Assembly: GCF_000002985.6 (NCBI RefSeq)
Contig: NC_003283.11
Coordinates: 11,718,001 to 11,782,000, forward strand
DNA length: 64,000 nucleotides
Origin: Caenorhabditis elegans
Lineage: Eukaryota; Nematoda; Chromadorea; Rhabditida; Rhabditidae
Direction: 5' to 3'
Under the pieces are notes generated by a model. It searched no databases, was not told the DNA's origin, and saw nothing but the letters and a program-made list of their open reading frames with translations. Positions within the stretch are counted from its first letter, which is position 1. Each line of letters begins with the position of its first letter. This document shows positions 1 through 12,159 of this stretch, one piece after another. Position numbers and translations under genes: made by a program.

Positions 1-671
1 TTATTTTTTGGGCAAGGCTTGGGTAAGAAGTTGCGAAGCCTTGGGTAGGAAGCTGGCGGCAAACGCCGAGCGCGGGCAAAGTTACCAAATAAAACTTTTA
101 TTTGAGAAAAAATAAAGCATAATTGGAAAAAAAGTCCAAAGAACAGCACCAAAAACAAGCAAGACTGAGAGAAATGTGGGGAGGGCAAAAAAGAGAAACA
201 TTAAGGCATGTACAAGATAAAAATATTAAAAAAGGCTTCTTTGATTACGGAATTTTTGAAAGTTCTTGGGTGCAGTGGAATAAGGAATAATGTTTTATTT
301 TTTGATGTTTTTTTTGAAGTGGTGAATTTTTTAATGAAGATAATTTGAGATTAAAAAAACATTTTCGAGTTATAAACTTACTGTGACGTGAAAATCTCTT
401 TAATTTAAAATTGGAGATCAAAATAATCAATTTTAAATATGTAGTTCTGGGTCGAAATGTTCTATTGTGTCACTTATCAATTTTCAAAACAGGAAAACAG
501 TTAACTCCGTGATTGTTTTTCAGTCAATAAAAACTGAATTTCAAATGAGGAAAACCAATGTCCAAAAGAGAGTTTTAATTTTCGGGAAGCGGGTGGAGAA
601 ACAAAAACATTTGAAAAATGACATAGCAATACAACGATCCAATTCTTTGAGCTCTCTTAATTTCAAGCATT
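1..671. other. 3' flank of daf-11, no gene seen
   Basis: This AT-rich stretch holds the 3' untranslated region and downstream flank of daf-11. The first 70 bases contain imperfect GC-richer repeats of the type 'gggcaaggcttgggta' and 'gaagccttgggtagg'. Short open frames on both strands lack splice context and show no recognisable protein. I see no RNA gene. Confidence 0.5.
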
Positions 672-3600
672 CTAGTTATCTGGAATAGTTGAAGCTTGAC
701 TATCAAGCCTTCCATGTCCAATTGTTCGACCTGCTGGTTCATCTTCTAGCTCTTCCATTTGGGTACTTACAATACTTGTCAGATCAACTTCTTTTGGTTT
801 TCCTTCACCTTCATCCTCATCCACCAGTACTTCATTCATTTCTATCTCTTCTTCATGTTCTTCCAATGCTTCCTGTAATGTCTGCTGTCGTTGGAGTCGT
901 TCTTCTTCATTTTTTCGTTCAGCTATCACTTTTTCTTTCGCCAACGTCATTTTGTCTTTTGGTTTTAATGCTGTTGCTGCAGCTAAAAGCTCTCCATCTT
1001 TTTTCATTATTCTTGAAAGTTCGTCGTTCAAATCATTTTGGAATTCAACAACTTTAACTTGTTCTCCTGCATTTACTCCTTCCAGCCAATACGTTAAAAT
1101 ACGACCAATTCCCTGAAAATGTGTTGTTTTGAGTGCTTGATTGCAATTATTGTTTCGGAGGATTCTAACTATCCATAAGTTTCCGAAATTTATATAATTT
1201 TCATCATTTTAAAAAGTTTAAAAAATAGTAGGTTAACCAAATTTGATTAAAGGTGGAGTAGTGCCAGTGGGGAAAGTGTTAAAAACTACTCCTATGGTCC
1301 CAAAATTACCAAATCATTTACTATATATAAAGCGCTTATTCTGTGTGTTCATAGTTTGTAGTCTATGTAACCTTTGTAGTCTGTGAAGTTTTGGCTTCTG
1401 TGGGGATAGTGAGTTGGGGTTAGTGTAGGGATATAGTCGGGGTACTGTAGTGGGACAATAGTGGTACGGTAGGAATACTGTAGGGTTACGGTAGTTTCAG
1501 AAAAATTAGTTTTCAGCCCCAGAAGTCGGGGGCCGCGCCGGAGGTGCGGTTCACGGCTGGTATCATGATAAAACGTTTCAAAACTTTTTTGAAAATTTTT
1601 TATTCACTGTCAAAAAGTGGCAATTACTCAGTTTTTGCCACTCATAATTTTGAAAGTCGACCAAAAAACAATTTTTTTTCTACATTTTTTATGTTTCACT
1701 TTTGTTTAAATTATTTGTATTAAAACATTGTAGCGGTCAAATCCTGCGACATTTCTTTAAATTTCCTCAAAAGCTCGTATTTTTCAAAATTTTGGCAATT
1801 TGCCAAAATTTTGACCGGAAGTTATGGAGAATCTAAAAATTTTTGGAGCGTTTTATTATGATATTCGGTTGTTTTAGATTATTATAAGTGCATTTAGACA
1901 AAATCCCCACTGGCGCTACTCCACCTTTAATGTTGTGCTAGAAAAATATAGAAAATAGTTTACAACTCACTTCAATAGTACGGCCTCCTCTGTTACTACA
2001 CACAAATTGAGGAAAATTTTCTTCTAGCAATTGTTGGCTTGCCAATGTCATTTGAATTCTATCCTCCACTCCAGAGCTTTCCATTTTTGAAGCTAATATA
2101 ACAGCTTCTCCGAAACAAGCATATCTTGGAGCCTTTTGCCCAATAACACCAGCAAACACTGGCCCAGAGTTGAAGCCCCATCGACAATTCAAAAATGTAC
2201 CGGGACGGTGGGGAATCTCAAAGTGATGGAGGCACTGGAAGGTTTAAATTGTTTTTTTTTAACAGCATGTTACAATTTTGAATTATAATATTTTAAATTT
2301 AAAATCAATCGTTCTTATCAACAAGCTAAAATTCTCAACCCCAGTGCTTAAATTTATCAGGAAATGCCCCACAAATTGTTTTTTTCTACTATAAGGTCAT
2401 CGGGCCCAAGGTGATTTTACTTCAAAATATTCAAGTTTTGTTGCCCATTATCTTTAATTTACCGTACCGCCTCCAAACACAAACTTACATCTCTTTGAAG
2501 TAAAGCAATCATACAAATGCTCTTCACATGATCCTTTTCCATTACCACCGGTAAACCAGCAGCTACACAATATGCATCTCCAATTGTTTCCATCTGAAAC
2601 TTCTTTTCTGCTTTAAAATGATATTTTTGAGTGAAGTTTTGACAAGTCAGCCTATAGTTTTGACGCGAATTGGCTTTTCAGAATTTATTTCTCTAACTAG
2701 AAAAACATTCAGAATTTGAGTTAACTCTCTAAATTGTGTTTAAATATTACTATTCTGTTTAGAATCACCTTATATCCTCCTTGCTGACTGATAATTAAAT
2801 CAAATCTTTGATACATTCCAGATAATAAAGTAACGACTTCCATTGGTTGGCTTTGTGAACACAAAGAAGTAAATCCAACAATATCCGAATAAAGAATCGT
2901 TGCATTTTCATAAACTTTTGGATCAACTGCTATTCCATTTTTCAAATCATTAGCCACAGATTTTGGAAGAAGTTCCATCAGAAGTTGATCTCCTTTTTCC
3001 TGTTCTTTTTCCAATTCTGCCGTTCTATTCTTCACAGTTTCATTCAATCCTTGAGTGTATGCTGTCAGATTCTTAATCATCAAATCAACAAGTGATCCTG
3101 ACATTTTAAGAACCGTATCGATGATTTTTCTTGCTAATGCAATATCAGGACGAACGGAGCCAAAGCAATTTTCAAGCATTTTAATAAGGTCATTGTGCAT
3201 TTCAATGCCTTCTGGAATTATAATTGGAAGCGGAAATCTGCTAGCAATTGCATCGTTTTCATCATCAATCAGTACACTGTCATCTTCTTCTGTATTTTCA
3301 AAAATTAACAAAATGAATTGAAATAAGAAGAGCAATACCTCTCGGAGAATCAAAAAGTTGCTCTACAAACTTCTTTTTCAAAATAATCTCATGTAAAATG
3401 ACACCAAATGAATACATGTCGCACTTTTTACCAAATTGTGGAGTAATCAAGGCTCTTTCATTCCGATCCGCATAATTTTTCCATATTTTTTTCATAGCAG
3501 GATCAAAATAATGCAGTTCTGGAAAAAAGTGTTCATCAAACGTGGACTGTCACTTGGGGCGTTCGCTTTGAACTGCTCGGTTAAAAGATAATAGGTTTCT

Positions 3601-6600
3601 CGGCTCGTTTTAAAGATATATGTAAATACACTTTCATTTGTAAATCTATATGTAGAAAAAAAAATCTAACAAATACTTGCGGTAATTGTCGGCCATTGTT
3701 TTTTTTAATAGATTGCATACTGTGGTGCTTCGGAGCGTTTCAAAGAAAATTTTAAATTTATCAGAGCGCACCTAGGATTTTTTTCATTTCCCAGGTTTTC
3801 TTTTTAAAACTCATTTTGATGTTTGATTTGGAAGAAACCTTGTAATATACTCATCATTGTCTTCCAATTATTCTCTCCCACTATTTTCATGATAATTTCA
3901 AAAATCAAAAAGAAAAAGTGTGATAATGTTGTTCCGGGTTGACATAGTGCCCGTCACCATGACTATTTGAGAGAATTTTCGTAATAGTTATGTTTGTCAC
4001 TTCACCGCACTATGTTTTCAACTCTCGTAAGATAATTACATATGTCTTTCTCTTTTAAACAAACCTTCTGACTTGATGACTGGAGTGTGATCTTCTGTGA
4101 ATATTTGGCCGCTTGTTTTCCATTTAACAAGAAGACGGTTAACACCAAAACCACTCAATTTGACAATCCAATGAGAATCGAGCATACAATTATGTAAAGT
4201 CAGATTACCATGAAAATCGATAGCACTTGCATGAATATATTCTAATCCTTTTAAAATATCTCTCAAAAATAATCCTTCAAATCTTGTGGCAGTTCCACGT
4301 TGTCGTTCTTTTGTGAATATGTGATCATGCAAGCTACCTCTGGAAAGTATTTGATGAATAAACGTAGAATCTAAAAATCTTAATCTCTATTACCTGAAAC
4401 ATTGATTCCAAATAATATACATATGGGATGCCTTATCAATAGTTATTCCAACAAAACTGTTAAGATTATCATGTTGTAAATGGGATTTCATCTAGAAAAA
4501 AAGAGTAAGGATGAATGGTTATTGCTTGAGAACTTGCGTCACCTGATAGAGTAGATTTATGTCAATTTTATCATATCTCAGCTTGTCACGCATTACATAT
4601 TTATCAGCAAGTACATAAACTTGATCTACTGTAGCAATATGTTTTGTTCTTGCCAATGATTGAAGTCTCTGTTTTTCTTCCATATTTCTTTGCAGACTTT
4701 GAATCGACATATGCTGACTCTGAAAGTGACCTATTATGCTGAAAACTAATCTTCATAGAAGTTTCATCATTTCGTTGAATTAAAATTTCAGATTTACATT
4801 AGTTTACTCAACGTCAAAAGGAAGAATTTGGTATAATCTGGCAATTATTACAAATGTGATTGATTTGTCAAGTTTCAAAGGTCCCATATTAAAATTCCGA
4901 AGAGCATCAGTTTCGTGACAGTGCTCAATAATATTAAGTCTTGGAATATTTTAAATGAGAATCAATTTTACACGTGGTATCAGGTTGCCTCATTGCGGTT
5001 TGATCTACACAAAATGCGGGAATTTTTCCCCAGGAAAATGTGACGTCAGCACACTTCCATGCGAAATCAGATGAAAAGTCTGCGTCTCTTCTCCCGCATT
5101 TTTCGAAGATAAAACCAAAATGGGACACTTTGACACTACGTGATTCTACAAGTCTTACTTTCTTCAAAATTTCTCTAAGGATTTGATAATTTTTTATTTC
5201 CCGCTTGATGCTTGTCAAACTTTAAATGCACTTCTAAACTTGAAAAGGAATTTCAATATTTTTGCTCAAGCTTCTAACTAGAGACAAATCAAAAATTAAA
5301 TTAAATTTGGTTGAACACAGTAACCACTCCATAAAACGTACCCCTTCTGTATTCGTGAGGTCAATGAAACGAACATCCTGAAAAGGGATTACCCATGGAT
5401 TACTGATTGATCTTCCTTTGCTGCCATTGCAACTAGAATTAATACTGAATAAGGAGTGTTCAACTCAAATATCTTACCACTTCCGTATTGTTGTTAATAT
5501 AATAATAAACATCAATAGAACACCCATAATAACAGCAATTGCAATGATCACACTGAAAGAATCGAATTCTTGAACGACCATCAGAAATATAATAAATTTT
5601 CAGTTGTCTTCTTTTTTTCTAGTTCACAAGTCTTGCATCGCTATGTACACCTACGCCATGAAGCATAATGATAATAAGAAGACAACGGCAAAGTAGAAGA
5701 AGAAGGCGACAAGGGAGAACTAATAAGATGTCTCTCTGCGCTCAGCGAGCTTACCCAGTCTGATCGCAAATCTCTCCATGGAAACCACATAACGGCACGT
5801 CCTTCAATGGCTCGAATGAAGATGTCGAGTTTAAGACAAAATTCAGACATGCTTGATCAGGGCATTTCTTATCTGTTGATATTGTGCCGAGTGGCATTAT
5901 GAAGTTATTTGAATTTAGTGATTTGTCGACTACGAGAACATCGTAACCTGTAATAATAAATGATTTTAGATATCTTGCAAAAGCTTTTCAAGTACCTCTC
6001 TTCAAGGAGAACAATTAAAAAAAGTTTTTACAACTACGTACAACATGACCCTGTAGTATGTAGTTTGTTTAGAAACTTTAATCTTTGAAATTATGAAATT
6101 ATAGTGTGTAAAAAGCTCAGGAAAATTGATCGTTTTTTTGTTTAAAAAACTTTGAAATCTAAAATTTTCCTGCATTTATTATATTATATGCTTCGAAATT
6201 TTGAATCCGTATTTTTTACCTCGGCACCATATAATTAACTCTCTTATACCTGCAATTCTCTGTCCATTTGAGTTGATAAAAATCTCTCCGAATGGACCTG
6301 GAATACTCATTGAAGATATTGCTTTTTCTGGTTGAACATAATTAAACAATGTTGTATTTGTGATAGCTGTATATAGATAATAACCGAGTAGATGATATCC
6401 TTCGTACATTTGAAGAGAAATTATTGTTTCTTCTATGGTTGAAAATGAGTATGAAGACAGGAACGATGATATCTTTGATTTATCATAACAATTGTTATAA
6501 ACCTGAAAAAATAAAATGTTCAAACTAAATTTTCAAACTATTCTAATTTGTAATTCCCCGTAATCTTATTGTATCTGTTTCATATATCTGTTTGACAGAA

Positions 6601-8008
6601 TAATTATTATGTTTGTTGTGGCATAACACCCCGCAAGGCCAATTGCGGGGTTAATCAAAGCACAACTTTTTGTAGGTGTTCCAAGTTTGACGGGTAACAT
6701 GAATTTTAATCAGGAGGCAGGCTTCAACTGATGGCTTGGTGCATAATTTATAAATCGTAGATATTTTTCAAAAACGCTTCATCAGTTGAGTCTACGGTGG
6801 TTTTTGTTTGTAAACTTTAAAAAATTGTTTTAAAAACCTACTATATATGTACTGAAAATAAAATGAAACTAACTGCAGAAAATAAGTTAATGGTTATATT
6901 TCAACAGTGTTTTCCTTTTTTAAATAAAATCTAGTTCACATCACACTTACAATGATAGCTTTATCGAACAACTCAGCAATTGCATCGTTTTCTTTCCACG
7001 GGAATGTGAGCTCCAATGAATTTTTTGAGATTACAATCACTGGAGTGTACTCTTCTGTTGTATAATTATTCATACTCATAGCTGTCATAAATTCGGTGTA
7101 GTCATTTAATTTGTTACCAAGAAACAAGAGAATAACTAAATAATTATGTTTTTAATCAATTATATTAATAAAATTACCTCTTGCAGAAGGTTCAAAAATT
7201 GTGATTGCATCAGAGATATTGACACTGTTCTCTCTTTTTCCAATTCTTACGGTCTCTTTCAACGCAATATTATTATTTTCAAAAATATCTTCAATGGTAG
7301 AAAAGTATATTTCACTGGCCAGCTCGTCACCTTCATAGCATTCTTCACAGAGTACAGCCCCAACTTGTCCCCATTCAAAACCTCTTAGAAGTGATACAAG
7401 ATTTTGTGCCAAATTCTGAGGGGATCTTGTTACCATCTTAAACATATTATGACATTTTAATAGAAATAACGTTTGAATCTTACATCAATCATTGTAGGAT
7501 GTTCGTATGGATAACCTTTCAGAATATTGATTTCCAGTGATTGCATTTCAGCTGTGAGGTTGGCGAAACGTAAAAAATCTGGAATTTTTCGAAGGTTGGT
7601 TTATTTTTCTCAGTAATGTTTTGTACTTACTACTGGAGCATGTTGGTCCCATAGTAATTCTATAATTTTTTGAATGATAGTTTTGAAAAAATGTAAATAT
7701 ATCCTTAGTATCTGACTCTGAATTTCCACAAGACCCGCTTTTAAGAACCACATTTCTGAAAACAAGGATAATGAAAATAAAAATGTTAAAAAATTCAAAA
7801 GCTTACTCTAAAGTGACATTTGGAGAAAACTTAAGAACATCTTCTTTTGCTTGATTGAAGATTGCATCTCCATTTGTTATTGAAGAATCAATAAACAATG
7901 TGACTGGCACATCAGTCGCTGATATCTTTGACGATGTTTCCAGCAGTATGAATATGAAAGAAATGCAGACGAAAGCGATACCGTCATAATGATGACCAAT
8001 TAATTTGG
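672..8008 (-). CDS. daf-11: Receptor-type guanylyl cyclase DAF-11
   Basis: Single-pass receptor guanylyl cyclase that makes cGMP in chemosensory neurons; known to act upstream of the cGMP-gated channel in dauer and olfactory signalling. About 17 exons. A hydrophobic N-terminal segment (7910-7990) is followed by an extracellular ligand-binding-like domain (7.8-5.76 kb). The transmembrane helix is VIIAIAVIMGVLLMF (about 5.5 kb). A kinase-homology domain (5.4-3.3 kb) lacks HRD and DFG (FHGN and GFG instead). A dimerisation coiled coil (about 3.0 kb) leads to the cyclase domain (SDIVGFTSLCSQ, METIGDAYC, SGPVFAGVIG; 2.9-1.97 kb) and an acidic coiled-coil tail ending at 672. The start is unresolved: the first recognisable exon opens with no ATG. 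A tiny upstream exon near 8573-8579 (ATG CTT G) would splice in phase at 8008, but this is only a candidate. The cyclase site has two unusual substitutions (see findings). Confidence 0.95.
1247..1930. repeat. Inverted-repeat (MITE-like) element in a daf-11 intron
   Basis: The last daf-11 intron (1113-1970) holds a 684-bp element. Its terminal inverted repeats (1247-1272 and 1905-1930) both read TTAAAGGTGGAGTAG inward and match over 26 bp with one mismatch. The ends begin with TTAA, which may be the target site. Inside are a GTAG-rich stretch (about 1411-1495) and a 15-bp palindrome (1784-1798 with 1800-1814). No transposase frame is present, so it would be non-autonomous. Confidence 0.75.
6629..6650. 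other. GC-rich hairpin in a daf-11 intron
   Basis: CCCCGCAA (6629-6636) pairs perfectly with TTGCGGGG (6643-6650) across a 6-base loop, inside an otherwise AT-rich intron (6503-6950). It is too short for a microRNA precursor. It could be a remnant of a repeat. Confidence 0.5.
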
Positions 8009-8202
8009 CTGACAACTCGGGCGACACTTTGGCACGGCGAGATGAGAATCAAAGTTATTAATGACAGTTCTGACTTTGAAATTATTAATCAAAACATATT
8101 TTAAAAAGAAATGAAAAATTCAGAGCTTATTCGTAAAAATTCCAAATTGATAAACTAGCATGTAGAATCGTATAATTAGAGAAAAATTGAATGGGAATTT
8201 TT

Positions 8203-8392
8203 TAAAGGTGGCGTACCGAAATTTGAGACTTTGCTTTTTTAGACCCGAAATGGTCCAAAACAACCAAATTTCGTAATGAGATGTTCTGAAATTTTTGATT
8301 AAGTTTTGCTAATAATTAAGAGATTGTAAAGGAAAAATGGTGACATCTCAAAAATAGAAGCAGATTCACATTATGTCTAACTGAAGGTTGCA
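8203..8392. repeat. Dispersed repeat, longer copy
   Basis: Contains 'aaggtggcgtaccgaaattt' and, about 110 bp later, 'cagattcacattatgtctaa'. Both blocks recur in the same order and orientation at 9192-9276 without the spacer between them. Confidence 0.7.
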
Positions 8393-9191
8393 CATGGTTT
8401 CTAGAAAACTAGCGCATAAATGTTATGGTTCGATGGATTATTTCGGGTGCATTTTGAGAGTTTGTGTGAAGGTTGACTTGAAATTTGTTTGATAAAAAGT
8501 GACTTGAATGAAAAATAAAACAAGTGAACAGATATTAGTGAAACAGAAGAATAAAAATCTCGAAAACAATACCAAGCATGTCGAAAATAACGGAAATTAA
8601 ACAAACTATTGTTACATGTTCAGACAGTTAATAGAATTGACTTCCTTTCAATAAGATGTTTATGGTAATTAGTAAATCAGAAGACACGTTCGACAAGCGG
8701 AAACAAACAAAAAATAATTAATATCTTTTACCAGGAAGATAAATCAGGTGATAAAGCTCGGAACTGGGAATATTCATTTGGGGGAAGATCATAACAGGGT
8801 TGTTTGGACTTTTTGATCGTCGAAAGAAAGTTATACCCAGAAATCGGAATCTTTTGGGAATTCCGGATGGTTAACGATGCACAAATATGGTAGACGTCTA
8901 TGGGGAGTTATAATAAAGAGAGCTGCTTTCACTATAGCTTTCAATTCAAGTTTTATTATTTTCGAAAATATATTTTTATTTAGTCTATTGGTGTTTCTGG
9001 AGTTTATGCTTTAACATACCAACAATATATTTTTATTATGGCGCTATCGAAAAGTGTAAATCTTTTATGTAAGTGTGACTGAGAAAAGCATCCATCAATT
9101 ATTCAAGAAATAGATGTACTAATATCATAAAATTTATATCATTACTTTTTCAAAATTTAGAGATATTCTATAATTGATAAAGAATTTTTTT

Positions 9192-9276
9192 TAAGGTGGC
9201 GTACCGAAATTTGAGACTTTGCTTTTTTCGACCCGAAATGGTTCCAGATTCACATTATGTCTAACTGAAGGTTGCA
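9192..9276. repeat. Dispersed repeat, internally deleted copy
   Basis: Direct-orientation copy of 8203-8392 that lacks about 105 bp of the interior. The left block (9192-9242) and right block (9245-9276) are almost identical to the longer copy. Confidence 0.7.
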
Positions 9277-9979
9277 GTTTCAAAATAACATTGAAAAATG
9301 TGTTTTGGCTCTTATAAAGAATCCTCGTGATTCTTCAAAAATATTTTTATGAAAATTACAACAGATGGGGGTGCCTTCAGGGTTATTATGTGATTAGGAA
9401 ACAGCCATTTCTAAACCTAATGAGTACAAATGAATTTTTATAATGCACAAGTACCAAAAGTACATAAATGAAGCTGAGAAAAAAAACGTTAAAATGTCAG
9501 ATGAAACAACATTTGTGTTTCTAATCTTAAGCTTAAGTTTGACAACATCATTTTAAACTTTTTGAAGTATTCTAGAAACCGAAGATCGCCAAAAAAATGT
9601 CAGGTGCACACAGATAGACAAAAATATGAAAAGAAATGTCAGTGAACCATGAGCTTCTTCATCAAATCAGTGACCGCTTGCCGAGAGGAGAGCTCCACCC
9701 CCGTTTTACCAATCCCTTTCATCAATTACTTCTATTTATTCATGTATATATATTCCGAAAGCGAGACTTTCCGTATTAGTAATTGATAACAATAGATTTA
9801 TATATTATCCGTCAATTGTGATATTCATACGGTAATCCACTTCACTTCAGCAAAGGATTAGCAAAGAAATTATTAAGATTTTTATGAAATATTCATATTC
9901 AGTTTTCTAATACTTTATTTTTCTCAATCTCTCCTGTATCCCCCTATCGAATTATCAATTTGTTTTGATTATCAAAGCT

Positions 9980-12159
9980 TCAATAGATTTCCTGCATTTG
10001 CTCACGCTCTCGAAGTCGCTCTTGCTCTTGGGCATGTTTATACTGAAAAATATTATTATTTGAGGTGTGATGAAGTGAATCTTGCAGTGTGCATAGTTTA
10101 AACTAATGTGTATCATTAAAAAGTTTATTCGTTGTTTTAAATCTACTTCGGATAATTTATTCTTTGAGTCGAATTATAAAAGTTAACACTTTCCAAATTT
10201 AAAAATGAATTCTCATTTTGCAAAAACTTACTTTACTCAAAAAATTAACATCAGATTGTGCATAATAATTCATTTCACCATGCGGGAAATCGGGATCATC
10301 AACTTGATTCCATACTTTAATTTTTAGAATGCAACCTGAATTTTTAAACATTTGAGATTTCAAAACTCAAAATAAAAATGTATACCTGTAAGCAAACCAC
10401 CAATAACAGCAGTTACAAGAATTGTTAATAAACCTAAAGCTTGATATTGTGCTTGCGAAACGTTCTCTCGATCTCCATGGAGTTCGCCTCCAATCCAATA
10501 CGGATAAATATGGTATAACCTGGAAAATAACAAATAAAAACTCGAATATTGCCCACTTATCAAATTTTGTAGTTTTTCAATCAACTCAATAGGGTACCTG
10601 TTCTCACCTAGAAATGAAACATTTCCGAATCAGGGGAGCGCAAAAATACTGCATTTATTAAAAATTTACAGTAACATCTTTATGTATGTCACACCACCAC
10701 AAGAAAAAAAAAACTTACGTCTTTCCATAACTTTCTGGTTCATAGAAATAAGCAAATCCTATACTCAATAAACCGGCTAAAATACCAGGCATTCCATGTA
10801 GATTATGAACTCCGCAAGTATCAAAAAGATGGAAAGTTCTTTCAAGTCTTGGCTGAAATTAACAAATTAAAATGTTTTGCTTAAAAATAATAGACACACA
10901 CTGATCCAAGCATGTCCAATAACTGAGAGAAGAGCAGCTATTACACCGACAATAACTGCATGATATGGATGGAGAACAGCGTTTGCAGATGAACCTGACA
11001 TTTCAAAAATTGTATTATTCATGTTGTCTATTTATCCACACCTATAGCAACTCCTCCTGCTAAAGTAGAACTTTGAATATGAATCATATTAAATCTACCA
11101 AGAGTATCAACACATGAAGATATCATAAATGTTGTCACTGTTCCAGATGCCATTGCTAAATAAGTATTCATAATAGCTCGATGACGTGCATCTTCTGGTT
11201 CTTGTATTGCTGCGTTGAATGATGGAAAGAATACCCAGAGAAGAAGAGTTCCTGTAGAGGTTTTTATTCAATTGTTGTGAGTTCCATCAATATGAACAGT
11301 TTAAAGATGAAAACTTACCAATCATTGAAAAAAGATCAGAATGATGAATTCCTCCGTGCTCATCCATTTCCATTACATTCTTCTTGTGTCCAACACAAGC
11401 AGCTGCTAATCCGAAATATGCACCGAATGTATGGACGGAAAGAGATCTACCACTGTCGTTTACCTTAAAATCTGTTTGTATTATTAATTACTGTCAATTG
11501 TTTATCTAACATGAAGATAATTGAAAACATAATGTTCAACGAGAACATTTATTCCTGTCTCGAAAAATGCAAGTAAAAGGAATTGAACTGGAGTTAACCT
11601 TCCTAATAGCACACCCATTGTGATAAGTACAGCTGCACATGAACTTTCCGCAGATATCATTCTGGAAACATAATCTAATTTAAAGTCATAATAAAGTATT
11701 ATCAAACTCTGGAATTCCAATACTGAATAATCCTGTTTCTTGAAATGCAACGGTCATAAATCCACGAAGAAGCATTGCAAATTGAATCACAAAAGCAGAC
11801 AATAAAAGGTTTACAGATACAGCTGAGAATCCATATCTCTAAAAAAAATACGAATAAATTATGCATTCATGTGAGAGTTTAATAACTAATTGCAGTGAAC
11901 TAACTTTTAAAAATGCCATGAGAAATCCGAATCCCACAAAAATCATTAGATGGACATCCTGGAACACTGCAATAATAAATCATTTTTGTTTTAAATTTTA
12001 ATCAGGATTCTTACATGGATAATCAGTTCCTGAATAAACTCTCCGAGAATCATCAAGTGGATCAATGTATTTTACATATTTAGCAAAAAGAACAATAAAA
12101 ACAGTTTGCATTAATCCAGCAATAATTGCAAATTGTCGTCGATGTAGAACCGACCACAT
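9980..12159 (-). CDS. rhr-2: Rh-family ammonium/CO2 channel RHR-2
   Basis: Multi-span membrane channel of the Rh branch of the Amt/MEP/Rh superfamily, expected to conduct NH3/NH4+ or CO2. The start is ATG at 12159 (MWSVLHRRQFAIIAG), 2 bases after a TTCCAG acceptor, consistent with trans-splicing. About nine short exons encode successive hydrophobic helices. Family signatures include ISAESSCAAVLITMGVLLG, NDSGRSLSVHTFGAYFGLAA and FDTCGVHNLHGMPGILAG; the last is the Rh-type 'CGVHNLHG' block that separates Rh proteins from Amt transporters. The last exon (9980-10042) encodes a charged cytosolic tail of Gln/Glu/Arg repeats ending in QEIY. B0240.1/rhr-2 is the C. elegans gene I recall next to daf-11. 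Exon edges in the middle are approximate. Confidence 0.92.

Larger units (their letters stand above)
8028..9979. other. Intergenic region between rhr-2 and daf-11
   Basis: About 1.95 kb between the first clear daf-11 coding exon and the rhr-2 stop. It should hold the daf-11 promoter and probably its true first exon. It also contains the two related repeat copies listed separately. I see no other coding potential; the short frames here have no splice or codon support. Confidence 0.5.

Noticed and set aside
4934-5218. 94-codon minus-strand frame inside daf-11
   Set aside because: The flanking daf-11 exons (ending at 5342 and starting at 4719) join in phase without it, and its sequence does not resemble a kinase-homology segment.
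9980-12159. Assignment of rhr-2 as an Amt-type ammonium transporter
   Set aside because: The CGVHNLHGMPG block and SAESSCAAVL region are typical of Rh proteins and not of the Amt family.
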